43,423 nt of DNA from Pseudomonadota bacterium (GTDB lineage: Bacteria > Pseudomonadota > Gammaproteobacteria > Burkholderiales > Burkholderiaceae_C), in the NCBI GenBank assembly GCA_963205115.1, contig CAUJHV010000011.1, positions 1 through 43,423 on the forward strand. Reading direction: 5' to 3'. The translations under genes were made by a program, and so were the position numbers. Below, piece by piece: positions 17,292 to 25,405 of the stretch. Under the pieces are notes generated by a model, which worked only from the letters and a program-made list of their open reading frames with translations, did not search any database and had not been told where the DNA came from. Numbering within the stretch: position 1 is the stretch's first letter; each line of letters begins with the position of its first letter.

Positions 17292-20168
17292 ATGCGCCGC
17301 ATTGACGGGACGCTGGCGACCGGCGCACGATCAAGTGCGCGACCGGGCGAAACCAACCGCGTGAAACAAGCGCTCACCCAGGGCTTCAGCACCTTCCTGC
17401 GGCGCCGCCGTGCCCAGTGGCACTTCCAACGCCGGCCCCTGCTGGAGACCTTGAGGGCACGTCCTTCGGCGACCGCAGCCCAAGGTCTCGCGCCGACCGC
17501 TGCGCTGGGTCAGGCCCTGCTGTCGGCCGCGCGGGCGGAGCCGGCCCAGGCGCTGTCCCAGCTGCAGTCGCAGACGGGCGGACTGGAGACCGTGGAGGCC
17601 GCCCGGCGTCTGGCGCGCGACGGGCCGAACGAGGTCGCACACGAAGCCCCGCTGCCCGGCTGGTTGCGGCTGTGGCGCTGCTACCTCAACCCCTTCAACC
17701 TGCTGCTCACGGCACTGGCCCTGCTGTCGTCCCTCAGCGCCGATGGCAAGGCCACGGTGGTGATCGGCGCGATGGTGGCGCTGAGCACGGGCATCCGCTT
17801 TGTCCAGGAGGGCCGGTCCCACCGCGCGGCCGAAGGCCTGCGAGCCCTGGTGAGGAACACTGCCACGGTGATGCGTCGTGGCCGTGCGTTGCCAGCGAAT
17901 GTCGCGATGGCGCCGCCGACCCAGGAGATTCCGGTTCGCGAACTCGTGTGCGGTGACATCGTGGCCTTGTCGGCCGGCGACATGGTCCCTGCGGACTGCC
18001 GCGTGCTGAGCGCGCGTGACCTCTTCGTCGCGCAGGCCGCGATGACCGGCGAATCGATGCCGGTGGAGAAGTTCGTGGATGCCGCTGCGCCGGGCGCCGT
18101 GCCGGCTGCAGAAGCCGGTGCGCTCGACCCGCGCAACCTGGTGTTCATGGGCACCAACGTGGTCTCCGGCACGGCCACCGCGCTGGTGGTGGCCACCGGT
18201 GCGCGCAGCTACTTCGGCACGCTGGCCGCGCACGCCACGGCCACCGAGACGGCGCCCAATGCCTTCCAGGCCGGTGTCAACGGCGTGAGCTGGCTGCTCA
18301 TCCGCTTCGCGGCGGTGATGGTGCCGCTGGTCTTCTTCGTCAACGGCATCACCAAGGGCGACTGGCTCGAGGCCTTCCTGTTCGCGCTGTCAGTGGCGGT
18401 GGGGCTGACGCCCGAGATGCTGCCGATGATCGTCACCAGCACACTGGCCAAGGGGGCCGTGCAGCTGTCGCGCAAGAAGGTGGTGGTCAAGCGGCTGGAT
18501 GCGATCCAGAACTTCGGTGCGATGGACATCCTGTGCACCGACAAGACCGGCACGCTCACGCAGGACAAGATTGCCCTGGCGCGTCACGCCGACGCCTATG
18601 GGCAGGACACGGACGAGGTGCTGAACTTTGCCTTCCTCAACAGCCACTACCAGACCGGGCTGAAGAACCTGCTGGACCGCGCGGTGCTGGCGCGTGTGGA
18701 ACTGGCGGCCGAGTTGAAACTGAACGAGGCCTACCGCAAGGTCGACGAGATTCCCTTCGACTTCGAGCGCCGGCGCATGTCGGTGGTGGTGGCCGCGCTG
18801 GTGGACGGCCAGGACCATCACCACGAACTGATCTGCAAGGGCGCGGTGGAAGAGGTGCTGGCTGCCTGCACGCACGTGCGGGCGAAGGACGCCACCGATG
18901 CCAGCCTCGACGGTGGCCGCGCCATGCAGACCATCCCGCTGGATGCGGCGCTGCGCGCGCGTACGCAGGCCGTGACGGCCGGCCTCCATGCGCAAGGCCT
19001 GCGCGTGGTGGCCGTGGCCGTGAAGACCGTTCCGCCCGAGCAGCACACGTACCGCGCAGCCGACGAGGCCGGCCTCACGCTCATCGGCTACATCGCCTTC
19101 CTCGACCCGCCCAAGGAATCCGCCGCACCGGCGCTGAAGCAACTGGCCGCGCACGGCATCACCGTCAAGGTGCTGACGGGCGACAACGAGCCCGTCGCGC
19201 GGCAGGTCTGCGGCCAGGTCGGCCTGGCGACGGACCGGGTGCTGCTGGGCGAGCAGATCGAGACCATGACCGACGATGCGTTGAAGGCCGCCGCCGCGTC
19301 GTGCAGCCTCTTTGCCAAGCTCACACCGCTGCACAAGGAGCGCGTCGTGCGCGCGCTGCGCGCGGGCGGCCATGTGGTGGGCTTCATGGGCGACGGCATC
19401 AACGACGCGCCGGCGCTGCGCGCGGCCGACATCGGCATCTCGGTCGACAGCGCGGTGGACATTGCCAAGGAAGCCGCCGACATCATCCTGCTGGAGAAGA
19501 GCCTGCTGGTGCTGGACGAAGGCGTGGTCGAAGGCCGCACCACCTTCTGCAACATGCTGAAGTACATCCGCATGACGGCCAGCAGCAACTTCGGCAATGT
19601 CTTCAGCGTGCTGGTGGCCAGCGCCTTCCTGCCCTTCCTGCCCATGCTGCCGCTGCAGCTGCTGGTGCAGAACCTGCTGTACGACATCGGCCAGACGGGC
19701 ATTCCCTTCGACCACGTCGACGCCGAACTGGTGACCCAGCCGCTGAAGTGGAACCCGGCCGACATCGGCCGCTTCATGCTCTTCTTCGGGCCGATCAGCT
19801 CGCTGTTCGACATGGTCACCTTCGCGGTGATGTGGTGGGTGTTCGATGCCAGCAGCGTGGCGCGGCAGACGCTGTTCCAGTCCGGCTGGTTCGTGGTGGG
19901 CCTGCTGACCCAGACGCTGGTGGTGCACATGGTGCGCACGCCCAGGCTGCCGTTCGTGCAGAGTCGCGCGGCGTGGCCGCTGATCGCGATGACGGTGGTC
20001 ATCGTGGCCATCGGCCTGTGGCTGCCGCTCGGGCCGCTGGCAGGCTATTTCAGATTGCAGGCTTTGCCGCCGGCCTACTATGGCTGGCTGGTGGCGATCC
20101 TGGGCAGCTACGGCCTGGTCATCACGTGGATGAAACGCGTGTACATCCGGCGCTTCGGCTGGCAATGA
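17292..20168 (+). CDS. mgtA: MgtA-type (P3B) magnesium-transporting ATPase
   Basis: Up to 958-residue P-type ATPase importing Mg2+ into the cytoplasm. In order: variable N-terminus; LETVEAARRLARDGPNEVAH cation-ATPase N-domain (around 95-115); helices with NPFNLLLTALALLS; actuator TGES; helices with VGLTPEMLPMIVTSTLAKGA; DKTGTLTQDKI (around 415); nucleotide domain ending GDGINDAPALRAADIGISVD; then the family-typical segment TASSNFGNVFSVLVASAF with NLLYD. These MgtA/MgtB hallmarks separate it from the proton ATPase at 10609-13014. Start uncertain: ATG 17292 gives a basic, disordered N-terminus; GTG 17361 is also possible. No Mg-sensing leader like enteric mgtA is evident in the 125-base gap. 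Downstream, cbpA starts 31 bases later on the same strand. Confidence 0.88.
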   Translation: MRRIDGTLATGARSSARPGETNRVKQALTQGFSTFLRRRRAQWHFQRRPLLETLRARPSATAAQGLAPTAALGQALLSAARAEPAQALSQLQSQTGGLETVEAARRLARDGPNEVAHEAPLPGWLRLWRCYLNPFNLLLTALALLSSLSADGKATVVIGAMVALSTGIRFVQEGRSHRAAEGLRALVRNTATVMRRGRALPANVAMAPPTQEIPVRELVCGDIVALSAGDMVPADCRVLSARDLFVAQAAMTGESMPVEKFVDAAAPGAVPAAEAGALDPRNLVFMGTNVVSGTATALVVATGARSYFGTLAAHATATETAPNAFQAGVNGVSWLLIRFAAVMVPLVFFVNGITKGDWLEAFLFALSVAVGLTPEMLPMIVTSTLAKGAVQLSRKKVVVKRLDAIQNFGAMDILCTDKTGTLTQDKIALARHADAYGQDTDEVLNFAFLNSHYQTGLKNLLDRAVLARVELAAELKLNEAYRKVDEIPFDFERRRMSVVVAALVDGQDHHHELICKGAVEEVLAACTHVRAKDATDASLDGGRAMQTIPLDAALRARTQAVTAGLHAQGLRVVAVAVKTVPPEQHTYRAADEAGLTLIGYIAFLDPPKESAAPALKQLAAHGITVKVLTGDNEPVARQVCGQVGLATDRVLLGEQIETMTDDALKAAAASCSLFAKLTPLHKERVVRALRAGGHVVGFMGDGINDAPALRAADIGISVDSAVDIAKEAADIILLEKSLLVLDEGVVEGRTTFCNMLKYIRMTASSNFGNVFSVLVASAFLPFLPMLPLQLLVQNLLYDIGQTGIPFDHVDAELVTQPLKWNPADIGRFMLFFGPISSLFDMVTFAVMWWVFDASSVARQTLFQSGWFVVGLLTQTLVVHMVRTPRLPFVQSRAAWPLIAMTVVIVAIGLWLPLGPLAGYFRLQALPPAYYGWLVAILGSYGLVITWMKRVYIRRFGWQ

Positions 20169-20199
20169 AGGCCGGCATCCGGCGCAATGAGGGCGACAC

Positions 20200-21201
20200 A
20201 TGGAATTCAAGGACTACTACGCCACGCTCGGTGTCGAACGCAGTGCCTCGCCAAGCGACATCAAACACGCCTACCGCAAGCTGGCCCGCAAATACCACCC
20301 GGATGTCAGCAAGGAGCCCGATGCCGAGGCGCGTTTCAAGGAAGTGGCCGAGGCACATGAAGCGCTGATCGACCCCGAGCGCCGCGCGGCCTACGACGAC
20401 ATCGCGCAGCGCCATGCGCGCGGCCAGCCCTTCGAGCCGCCACCCGGCTGGGACAGCGGCTTCGAGTACAGCGGGCGCGGCCCCGGCACCGCCCCGGGGC
20501 GGCATGCGCACAGCGATACGCCGGATGCCGCCGATTTCAGCGACTTCTTCGAATCGCTGTTTGGGCGGGGCGGCTTCGACCCGGCCGAAGGCCTGCGCCG
20601 CCACGGCGCGGGCGGTGGCGCCCGCGGGCCGGTGCAGGGCAGGGACCACCATGCCAAGGTGGCCATCGACTTGCTGGACGCCGTCCAGGGCGCCACCCGC
20701 ATGATCAGCTTGCGCATGCCCGTGGTCGATACAGCCGGGCATGTCACGCTGCAGGAGCGGCAGCTCGAAGTCAATATCCCGAAGGGCATTCGCAGCGGGC
20801 AGCACCTGCGGCTGGCCGGCCAGGGTGCCGCGGGCCAAGACGGTGCGCCGCCCGGCGACCTGTACCTGGAGATTCAGATCCTGCCGCACCCGCTGTTCCG
20901 GCTGGACGGCGGCGACATCTACTTCGACCTGCCCGTGGCGCCCTGGGAAGCCGCACTCGGCGCCGCGGTTACGGCACCCACGCCCGACGGCAGCGTGCAA
21001 CTCAGCGTGCCGGCCGGATCGTCACAAGGGCGCAAGCTGCGCCTGAAGGGCAAGGGCCTGCCGGGCAAGGTTCCGGGTGACCTCTATGCCGTACTGACCA
21101 TCGCCCTGCCGCCCTCGGGTTCGGAACCCGAGCAGGAAGCCTATCGCGGGCTGGCGCGTGCGTTTGCCGCCTACAACCCCCGCGCTGCAATGGAGGTGTG
21201 A
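20200..21201 (+). CDS. cbpA: CbpA-type J-domain co-chaperone (DnaJ class II)
   Basis: 333-residue co-chaperone that stimulates Hsp70 (DnaK) ATPase. Residues 1-70 are a J domain ([23 protein letters not shown] in [16 protein letters not shown]). A Gly/Phe-containing linker (about 75-145, [16 protein letters not shown]) precedes the two C-terminal beta domains (from about 150: [20 protein letters not shown] and [10 protein letters not shown]). No CxxCxGxG zinc finger is present, so it is CbpA-like, not DnaJ. GAGGG lies upstream of the ATG at 20200. cbpM follows immediately, which confirms the assignment by context. Confidence 0.92.
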   Translation: MEFKDYYATLGVERSASPSDIKHAYRKLARKYHPDVSKEPDAEARFKEVAEAHEALIDPERRAAYDDIAQRHARGQPFEPPPGWDSGFEYSGRGPGTAPGRHAHSDTPDAADFSDFFESLFGRGGFDPAEGLRRHGAGGGARGPVQGRDHHAKVAIDLLDAVQGATRMISLRMPVVDTAGHVTLQERQLEVNIPKGIRSGQHLRLAGQGAAGQDGAPPGDLYLEIQILPHPLFRLDGGDIYFDLPVAPWEAALGAAVTAPTPDGSVQLSVPAGSSQGRKLRLKGKGLPGKVPGDLYAVLTIALPPSGSEPEQEAYRGLARAFAAYNPRAAMEV

Positions 21202-21206
21202 AGACC

Positions 21207-21515
21207 ATGGCTGGAAGCATTGATCTCACGACCGACACCGTGGTCGTCGAAGAACAGGTGTCGTTCACGCTGTCGGCGCTGTGCCAGGCCTGCGGCGCGC
21301 AGCAGGAGCTGGTCCATGGGCTGGTCGTCGAAGGTGTGCTGCATCCGACGGGCCAGGATCCGCAGGAGTGGCAGTTCAGCGGCGAGGCCTTGCCGCGCGC
21401 GCGCAGGGCCTTGCGCCTGGTGCGGGACTTCGAGCTGGACCTGGCGGCCGTGGGCCTGGTGATGGACCTGCTGGGCGAGATCGATCGCCTGCGTGCCCAG
21501 CTGGGGCGTCCATGA
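21207..21515 (+). CDS. cbpM: Chaperone modulator CbpM
   Basis: 102-residue MerR-like helical protein; CbpM binds the CbpA J domain and blocks its action on DnaK. It has FTLSALCQACGAQQELVHGL early, VEGVLHPTG and a C-terminal helical pair DLAAVGLVMDLLGEIDRLRA. ATG 21207 is preceded by GGAGGTG (21193-21199), which overlaps the end of cbpA, so the two are translated together. A GTG at 21198 could give a 3-residue-longer product. Confidence 0.88.
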   Translation: MAGSIDLTTDTVVVEEQVSFTLSALCQACGAQQELVHGLVVEGVLHPTGQDPQEWQFSGEALPRARRALRLVRDFELDLAAVGLVMDLLGEIDRLRAQLGRP

Positions 21516-21522
21516 ACCCGGG

Positions 21523-21549
21523 GTGTGTGCGATGGCTAACGGCACACAC
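21523..21549 (+). terminator. Hairpin downstream of cbpM
   Basis: GTGTGTGC and GCACACAC form a perfect 8-bp stem around an 11-base loop shortly after the cbpM stop. No T-run follows, so factor-independent termination is uncertain. Confidence 0.4.
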
Positions 21550-21652
21550 GCACGGATGACGTTGTGCATCACCGCAGGCGTCGCCGCATGCCGGGGCCGG
21601 TCCGCCGTATCCCGCCACCACGCGCCCAAGCTCGCATGGAGAAGGCCTGTCG

Positions 21653-22408
21653 ATGACACCTGACCCCACGACGAATGTGCGTGTGCCGGCCCGACGGCGG
21701 CGCTTCGCCGGCGTCCTGGGTCGTCACGCCGAACACCACCGGGGCGAGCGCATCGGATGGCTGCGCGCGGCGGTGCTCGGTGCCAACGACGGCATCGTCT
21801 CGACCGCCTGCCTGGTGCTGGGTGTGGCCGCCGCCGGCGCCGATCACCGGGCCATCCTGCTGACCAGTGTCTCCGGGCTGATCGCCGGCGCCATGTCGAT
21901 GGCCGCGGGCGAGTTTGTCTCCGTCCACTCCCAGGCGGACACCGAGACGGCCGACCTGGCGCGCGAGCGTGCCGAGCTCCAGCACGATCCCGCCAGCGAG
22001 CATGGCGAGCTGGCAGCCATCTATGTCGGCCGCGGCCTGGACCCGGCGCTGGCCGATCAGGTGGCGGGCCAGCTGATGGCCCACGATGCGCTGGGCGCAC
22101 ATGCACGCGACGAGCTGGGGCTCTCCGAGACGACCGCAGCCCGCCCGATGCAGGCGGCCTTCGCGTCGGCGGCGAGCTTCTCGGTGGGCGCCGTCTTGCC
22201 GATCGCCGTTGTCGCCATGGCGCCGGCCGCGCAGCTGCTGGTCTGGGTGTCGGCAGCGTCGCTGGTCTTTCTTGCCGCGCTGGGCGCGCTGTCGGCGCAG
22301 GCGGGCGGCGCGCGGGTGTGGAAGGCCGCCTGGCGGGTGGCCTTCTGGGGCGCCCTGGCGATGGCGGTCACTGCTGGCGCCGGCGCGCTGTTCGGCACCG
22401 TGGTCTGA
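21653..22408 (+). CDS. VIT1/CCC1-family metal transporter
   Basis: 251-residue membrane protein of the VIT1/CCC1 family (Fe2+/Mn2+ transport in eukaryotes; prokaryotic members include membrane-bound ferritin-like types). N-terminal part: HHRGERIGWLRAAVLGANDG, then IVSTACLVLGVAAAG, the signature first helix. The second helix SGLIAGAMSMAAGEFVSVHS carries the family's Met/Glu metal-site residues, followed by an acidic cytoplasmic loop (DTETADLARERAEL, DPALADQVAGQLM) that resembles the metal-binding domain, and three final helices. GGAG lies 9 bases before the ATG. It probably moves iron or manganese out of the cytoplasm. A 137-base gap separates it from cbpM. Confidence 0.85.
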   Translation: MTPDPTTNVRVPARRRRFAGVLGRHAEHHRGERIGWLRAAVLGANDGIVSTACLVLGVAAAGADHRAILLTSVSGLIAGAMSMAAGEFVSVHSQADTETADLARERAELQHDPASEHGELAAIYVGRGLDPALADQVAGQLMAHDALGAHARDELGLSETTAARPMQAAFASAASFSVGAVLPIAVVAMAPAAQLLVWVSAASLVFLAALGALSAQAGGARVWKAAWRVAFWGALAMAVTAGAGALFGTVV

Positions 22409-22662
22409 CGCGGTGACCGACGCCGGAACGCAGGCTCATCCCGGCTGATCTGCCGGCGGCTCGGCTTCGATGTCGTCGAGCGCTTGTCGCACGGCCGTGA
22501 AGGCGATCACCCGTCGACGGCGGGCCCGCCGTCGCGCAATGCCGTGCCCGTATCAGGGGCACCGCTTGCGCCGCGACAAACATTTGTACAAAACTGCAGT
22601 GCCCGGCGCCGCGTACGTTCGCTGAGCAGCCACGGCGTCGACCATCGACCCGGAGGGCATGC
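22409..22662. other. Intergenic region before the MscS gene
   Basis: 254 bases without a supported gene. It holds a 10-bp perfect palindrome TTTGTACAAA at 22583-22592, AT-rich against the local background, with TTGCGC at 22566-22571 upstream. This may mark a promoter or operator of the channel gene. Confidence 0.35.
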
Positions 22663-23607
22663 ATGAACGAGCTGTGGCGCCACATCGCAGACATCGACTG
22701 GGTGCGCTGGGGCGGCCCCGCCACTTCCGCGCTGCGCATCGTGTTGATCATCGTGCTCGCGTGGATCTTCGACGGCGTGCTGCAGCGGCTGGTGCGCAGC
22801 GTGCGCGTGCACGTGGTGGCCCGCATGGGCGACAACGAAGGCGCGCGCCGCGCCGAGACGCTGGGCCGCGTGGTTCGCTACCTGGTCGCGCTGGTGGTGG
22901 GTGCGGTGGCCGTGATGCTGGTGCTCAGCGAGGTGGGTCTGTCGCTGGCGCCGGTGCTGGGCGCCGCGGGCGTGGTCGGCCTGGCTGTCGGCTTCGGTGC
23001 ACAAAGCCTGGTCAAGGACTACTGCAACGGCTTCTTCATCCTGTTCGAGGACCAGATCCGCACCGGTGACGTTGTGAATGTCGCCGGCCACGGCGGCCTG
23101 GTCGAGGACATCACCTTGCGCCACGTGCGGCTGCGCGACTATGACGGCGTCGTGCACTTCGTGCCCAACGGCCTGATCACCACGGTCAGCAACCTGGGTC
23201 GCAGCTTTGCGTTTGCCGTCGTCGACGTGGGCGTCGCGTACCGGGAGGATTGCGACGAGGTGATGGCGGTGATGCGCACCGTCGCTGCGGAGTTGCGGGC
23301 GGACGAAGCCCTGGCGCCGAAGATTCTCGAAGACCTGGAGATGGCCGGCGTCGACCGCTGGGACCCCAGTGCGGTCATCGTGCGTGCGCGTTTCAAGGTC
23401 CTGCCACTGGCGCAATGGACCGTGCGCCGCGAATACCTGCGGCGCCTGAAGATGGCTTTCGATGCGCGCGGCATCGAGATCCCGTTTCCGCATCTCACGG
23501 TGTATGCCGGGGTCGACAAGAGCGGCGGTGCACCCGCTCTGCCGCTGCGCACGGCCGAACCGGCTGCGGACGCACCGGTGCCGCCCGCGCGGGTCGGCTT
23601 GCGTTAG
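22663..23607 (+). CDS. MscS-family mechanosensitive channel
   Basis: 314-residue small-conductance mechanosensitive channel. Three helices are visible: RIVLIIVLAWIFDGVLQRLV (about 28-48), LVALVVGAVAVMLVLSEVGL (about 85-105), and the pore-lining third helix VLGAAGVVGLAVGFGAQSLV (about 113-132), rich in Gly/Ala as in MscS TM3. The MscS beta domain follows (FILFEDQIRTGDVVNVAGH, PNGLITTVSN) and a C-terminal alpha/beta cage domain ending IPFPHLTVY. ATG 22663 has GGAGGG upstream. It releases solutes on hypo-osmotic shock, which fits the stress island. The last 30 residues are Ala/Pro-rich. Confidence 0.9.
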   Translation: MNELWRHIADIDWVRWGGPATSALRIVLIIVLAWIFDGVLQRLVRSVRVHVVARMGDNEGARRAETLGRVVRYLVALVVGAVAVMLVLSEVGLSLAPVLGAAGVVGLAVGFGAQSLVKDYCNGFFILFEDQIRTGDVVNVAGHGGLVEDITLRHVRLRDYDGVVHFVPNGLITTVSNLGRSFAFAVVDVGVAYREDCDEVMAVMRTVAAELRADEALAPKILEDLEMAGVDRWDPSAVIVRARFKVLPLAQWTVRREYLRRLKMAFDARGIEIPFPHLTVYAGVDKSGGAPALPLRTAEPAADAPVPPARVGLR

Positions 23608-23612
23608 CGGCC

Positions 23613-24218
23613 CTAGCGGCGCGCCGCGGATGCCCGGGCCTGCGCCAGCAATTCGCCGACGGTGCCGGACCAGAGCTCCCAGAAGCCTTCGGCGCGGGAG
23701 GTCTGCAGCCAGGTGTCCCAACGGCTCGCCGCCCAGGCCGGGTCATCGGGTGCCAGGCCATGCTGCGCAATGCCGATGCTGACCGAGCCGCCGCGTGCCG
23801 GCCGGCCCGCGGCGCGTTCCTCGCGCAGGCGCTGGAACTTGAGCTGCACCTGCCGCAATTCGGCCTGCGAACCTTCCGGCAGGCTGTAGACCAGCCATTG
23901 GCGGTTGGGCGGCGGCGCGCGCAGCCCGGAACGGGCGGTGGTGAAGCGGTCCAGCCGCATCGGCAGTTTCCGCTCGATCGGTTCGAACGCGCCGGGTTCG
24001 GCCGGGCGGATCGCGATCTCCAGCACCGGCACCGCGTCGGTCCGCGGTGCGAGCCGCGCATCGAGCTGGATCGCCAGCATCAGCTCGGCGGGATCGAGTT
24101 CGAGCAGCTGTTTCTGCAACCGGAACAGGCGCGGCACGGCGCCCATCGGGATGCCGGCGCAAGCGGCCAGCAGCGGGGGTGTCAACAACACAAAGGTGCG
24201 GCGGTTCATGGATTTCAT
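23613..24218 (-). CDS. Putative lipoprotein, function unknown
   Basis: 201-residue exported protein. Twin-basic start MKSMNRRTFVLLTPPLLAAC gives a signal peptide with a lipobox (LLAAC), so Cys20 is probably lipidated. The mature part has DPAELMLAIQLDARLA and a Trp-rich tail (WAASRWDTWLQTSRAEGFWE). I do not recognise the family. It is transcribed away from the DUF2975/XRE pair across a 130-base spacer that contains a dyad right next to its start, so it may share their control. Starts at 24218 or 24209 are both possible. Confidence 0.65.
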   Translation of the reverse strand: MKSMNRRTFVLLTPPLLAACAGIPMGAVPRLFRLQKQLLELDPAELMLAIQLDARLAPRTDAVPVLEIAIRPAEPGAFEPIERKLPMRLDRFTTARSGLRAPPPNRQWLVYSLPEGSQAELRQVQLKFQRLREERAAGRPARGGSVSIGIAQHGLAPDDPAWAASRWDTWLQTSRAEGFWELWSGTVGELLAQARASAARR

Positions 24219-24219
24219 T

Positions 24220-24258
24220 ATTGAAACGATAAAAGATTATCGTGCAACAATAACAAAT
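24220..24258. promoter_or_regulatory. AT-rich dyad operator between lipoprotein and DUF2975/XRE genes
   Basis: Core: ACGATAA (24226-24232), AAGA, TTATCGT (24237-24243), a perfect 7-bp inverted repeat. Outside it, TTATTG on the left and CAATAA on the right extend the symmetry with a 2-base offset. It stands out as AT-rich in a GC-rich region and abuts the lipoprotein start. A binding site for the XRE repressor encoded at 24917-25177 is the natural reading. Confidence 0.6.
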
Positions 24259-24348
24259 GTGCCAACCCGACCGAAAGTGCACCCCGCATGCCCGGTCCCA
24301 GCGCCCCATGCGACGCCGCCCACACGCAGCCACGAGGAGTGTCCCGAG

Positions 24349-24906
24349 GTGACCCCACTGAACCCGACCCTGCATGCCAGCCGCCGCCTGACCACGATCA
24401 GCCGCTGGATGGCGGCATCGTGTGCGCTGCTGATGCTGATCCTGCCTTTGGGTCTGGCCTGGTACTGGGCGTCCAGCGGCGTCGATACGTTGGCGGCGCA
24501 CGCCAACCTGCCGTCGCTGGCGGTGCGGGCACCGCTGCAGCCGTGGCAGCGGTGGGCGGCGGCGCTGGTCACTGCCGTCGCGCTGGCGCCGATGCTTGCG
24601 GGGCTGTGGCAGGCGCGCAGCTGTTTTGCGCTGTTTTCGCGCGGCCAGGTGTTCACCCGGCAGGCCGTGCGGCACCTGGTGCGCTTTGCCGCCTGGGCAC
24701 TGGCCGCCGCCCTGGCCGATATCCTGGCCGGCGCGGTGGTGTCGGTGCTGCTGACCTGGGGCAACCCGCCCGGCCAGCGCCACCTGGCGCTGGGCATCGG
24801 CTCGCAGCAGCTGTTCACGGTGTTCTTCGCCGGCGTGGTCTGGCTGATGGCCGCGGTGATCGAAGACGGGCAGGCGGTCGCCGAAGAAAACGCCTCGTTT
24901 GTCTGA
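24349..24906 (+). CDS. DUF2975 membrane protein
   Basis: 185-residue inner-membrane protein with four hydrophobic segments: ISRWMAASCALLMLILPLGL (about 17-37), a central pair (AAALVTAVALAPMLAGL; FAAWALAAALADILAGAVVS), and a last helix near 160. The motif FSRGQVFTRQAVRHLVRFAA is the conserved DUF2975 loop. GTG 24349 has GAGGAG 9 bases upstream. DUF2975 proteins are regularly paired with a small YozG-like XRE regulator; that gene follows and overlaps the end of this one. Function is unknown; membrane sensing or sequestration of the regulator is a possibility. Confidence 0.75.
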   Translation: MTPLNPTLHASRRLTTISRWMAASCALLMLILPLGLAWYWASSGVDTLAAHANLPSLAVRAPLQPWQRWAAALVTAVALAPMLAGLWQARSCFALFSRGQVFTRQAVRHLVRFAAWALAAALADILAGAVVSVLLTWGNPPGQRHLALGIGSQQLFTVFFAGVVWLMAAVIEDGQAVAEENASFV

Positions 24907-24916
24907 ACGCGCCGCC

Positions 24917-25177
24917 ATGCCCATCGTGGTCCAACTCGACGTGATGCTGGCGCGCCGCAAGGTGAAGTCCAAGGCGCTGGCCGAACACGTCGGCATCACC
25001 GAAGCCAACCTGTCGCTGCTCAAGCAGGGCAAGGTCAAGGGCGTGCGCTTCGACACGCTCGAACGCATCTGCGCGTATCTCGAATGCCAGCCGGGGGATC
25101 TGCTGGCCTACGAGCCGCCTGCGGCCGGCGTCGACCCTGCCGGGAGCAAGCCGCCGGCTGTGGGCGACCCGATCTGA
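24917..25177 (+). CDS. YozG-like XRE-family transcriptional regulator
   Basis: 86-residue Cro/CI-type helix-turn-helix protein. It opens MPIVVQLDVMLARRKVKSKA; the HTH is LAEHVGITEANLSLLKQGKV and the domain closes with VRFDTLERICAYLECQPGDL, the classic YozG/YdaS-like layout. A TTG at 24899 would extend it by six residues into the end of DUF2975; ATG 24917 matches the usual family start. It is co-transcribed with DUF2975 and probably autoregulates through the upstream dyad. Confidence 0.85.
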   Translation: MPIVVQLDVMLARRKVKSKALAEHVGITEANLSLLKQGKVKGVRFDTLERICAYLECQPGDLLAYEPPAAGVDPAGSKPPAVGDPI

Positions 25178-25355
25178 ACCTGTCGACCTGATGCGCGCCT
25201 GGACCGGGCTGCCGCGGTGGCCGGCCCGGGCCGCGCCACCGGCGATCGCCGGCCTTTGTCCCGCAGGTGCACGCGCAAAGCCAGAAGCGCCACGCCGAGT
25301 CCGCTGTGCCGGTCCGGGCCTCGGTGCGAGCGGGAATAATGGCTGCCGTACCTCT

Positions 25356-25375
25356 CGTCGGCGCGCCGACGTTTT
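25356..25375 (+). terminator. Palindrome plus T-run ahead of emrA
   Basis: CGTCGG-CGCG-CCGACG followed by TTTT forms a terminator-like hairpin 30 bases before the emrA start. It may end the DUF2975/XRE transcript, or act as an attenuator or operator for the efflux operon. Another 14-bp palindrome, CCGGCGATCGCCGG, is at 25239-25252. Confidence 0.45.
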
Positions 25376-25405
25376 CAGGCCTGCGCCGGCCCTTTGATCG
25401 CCTCC

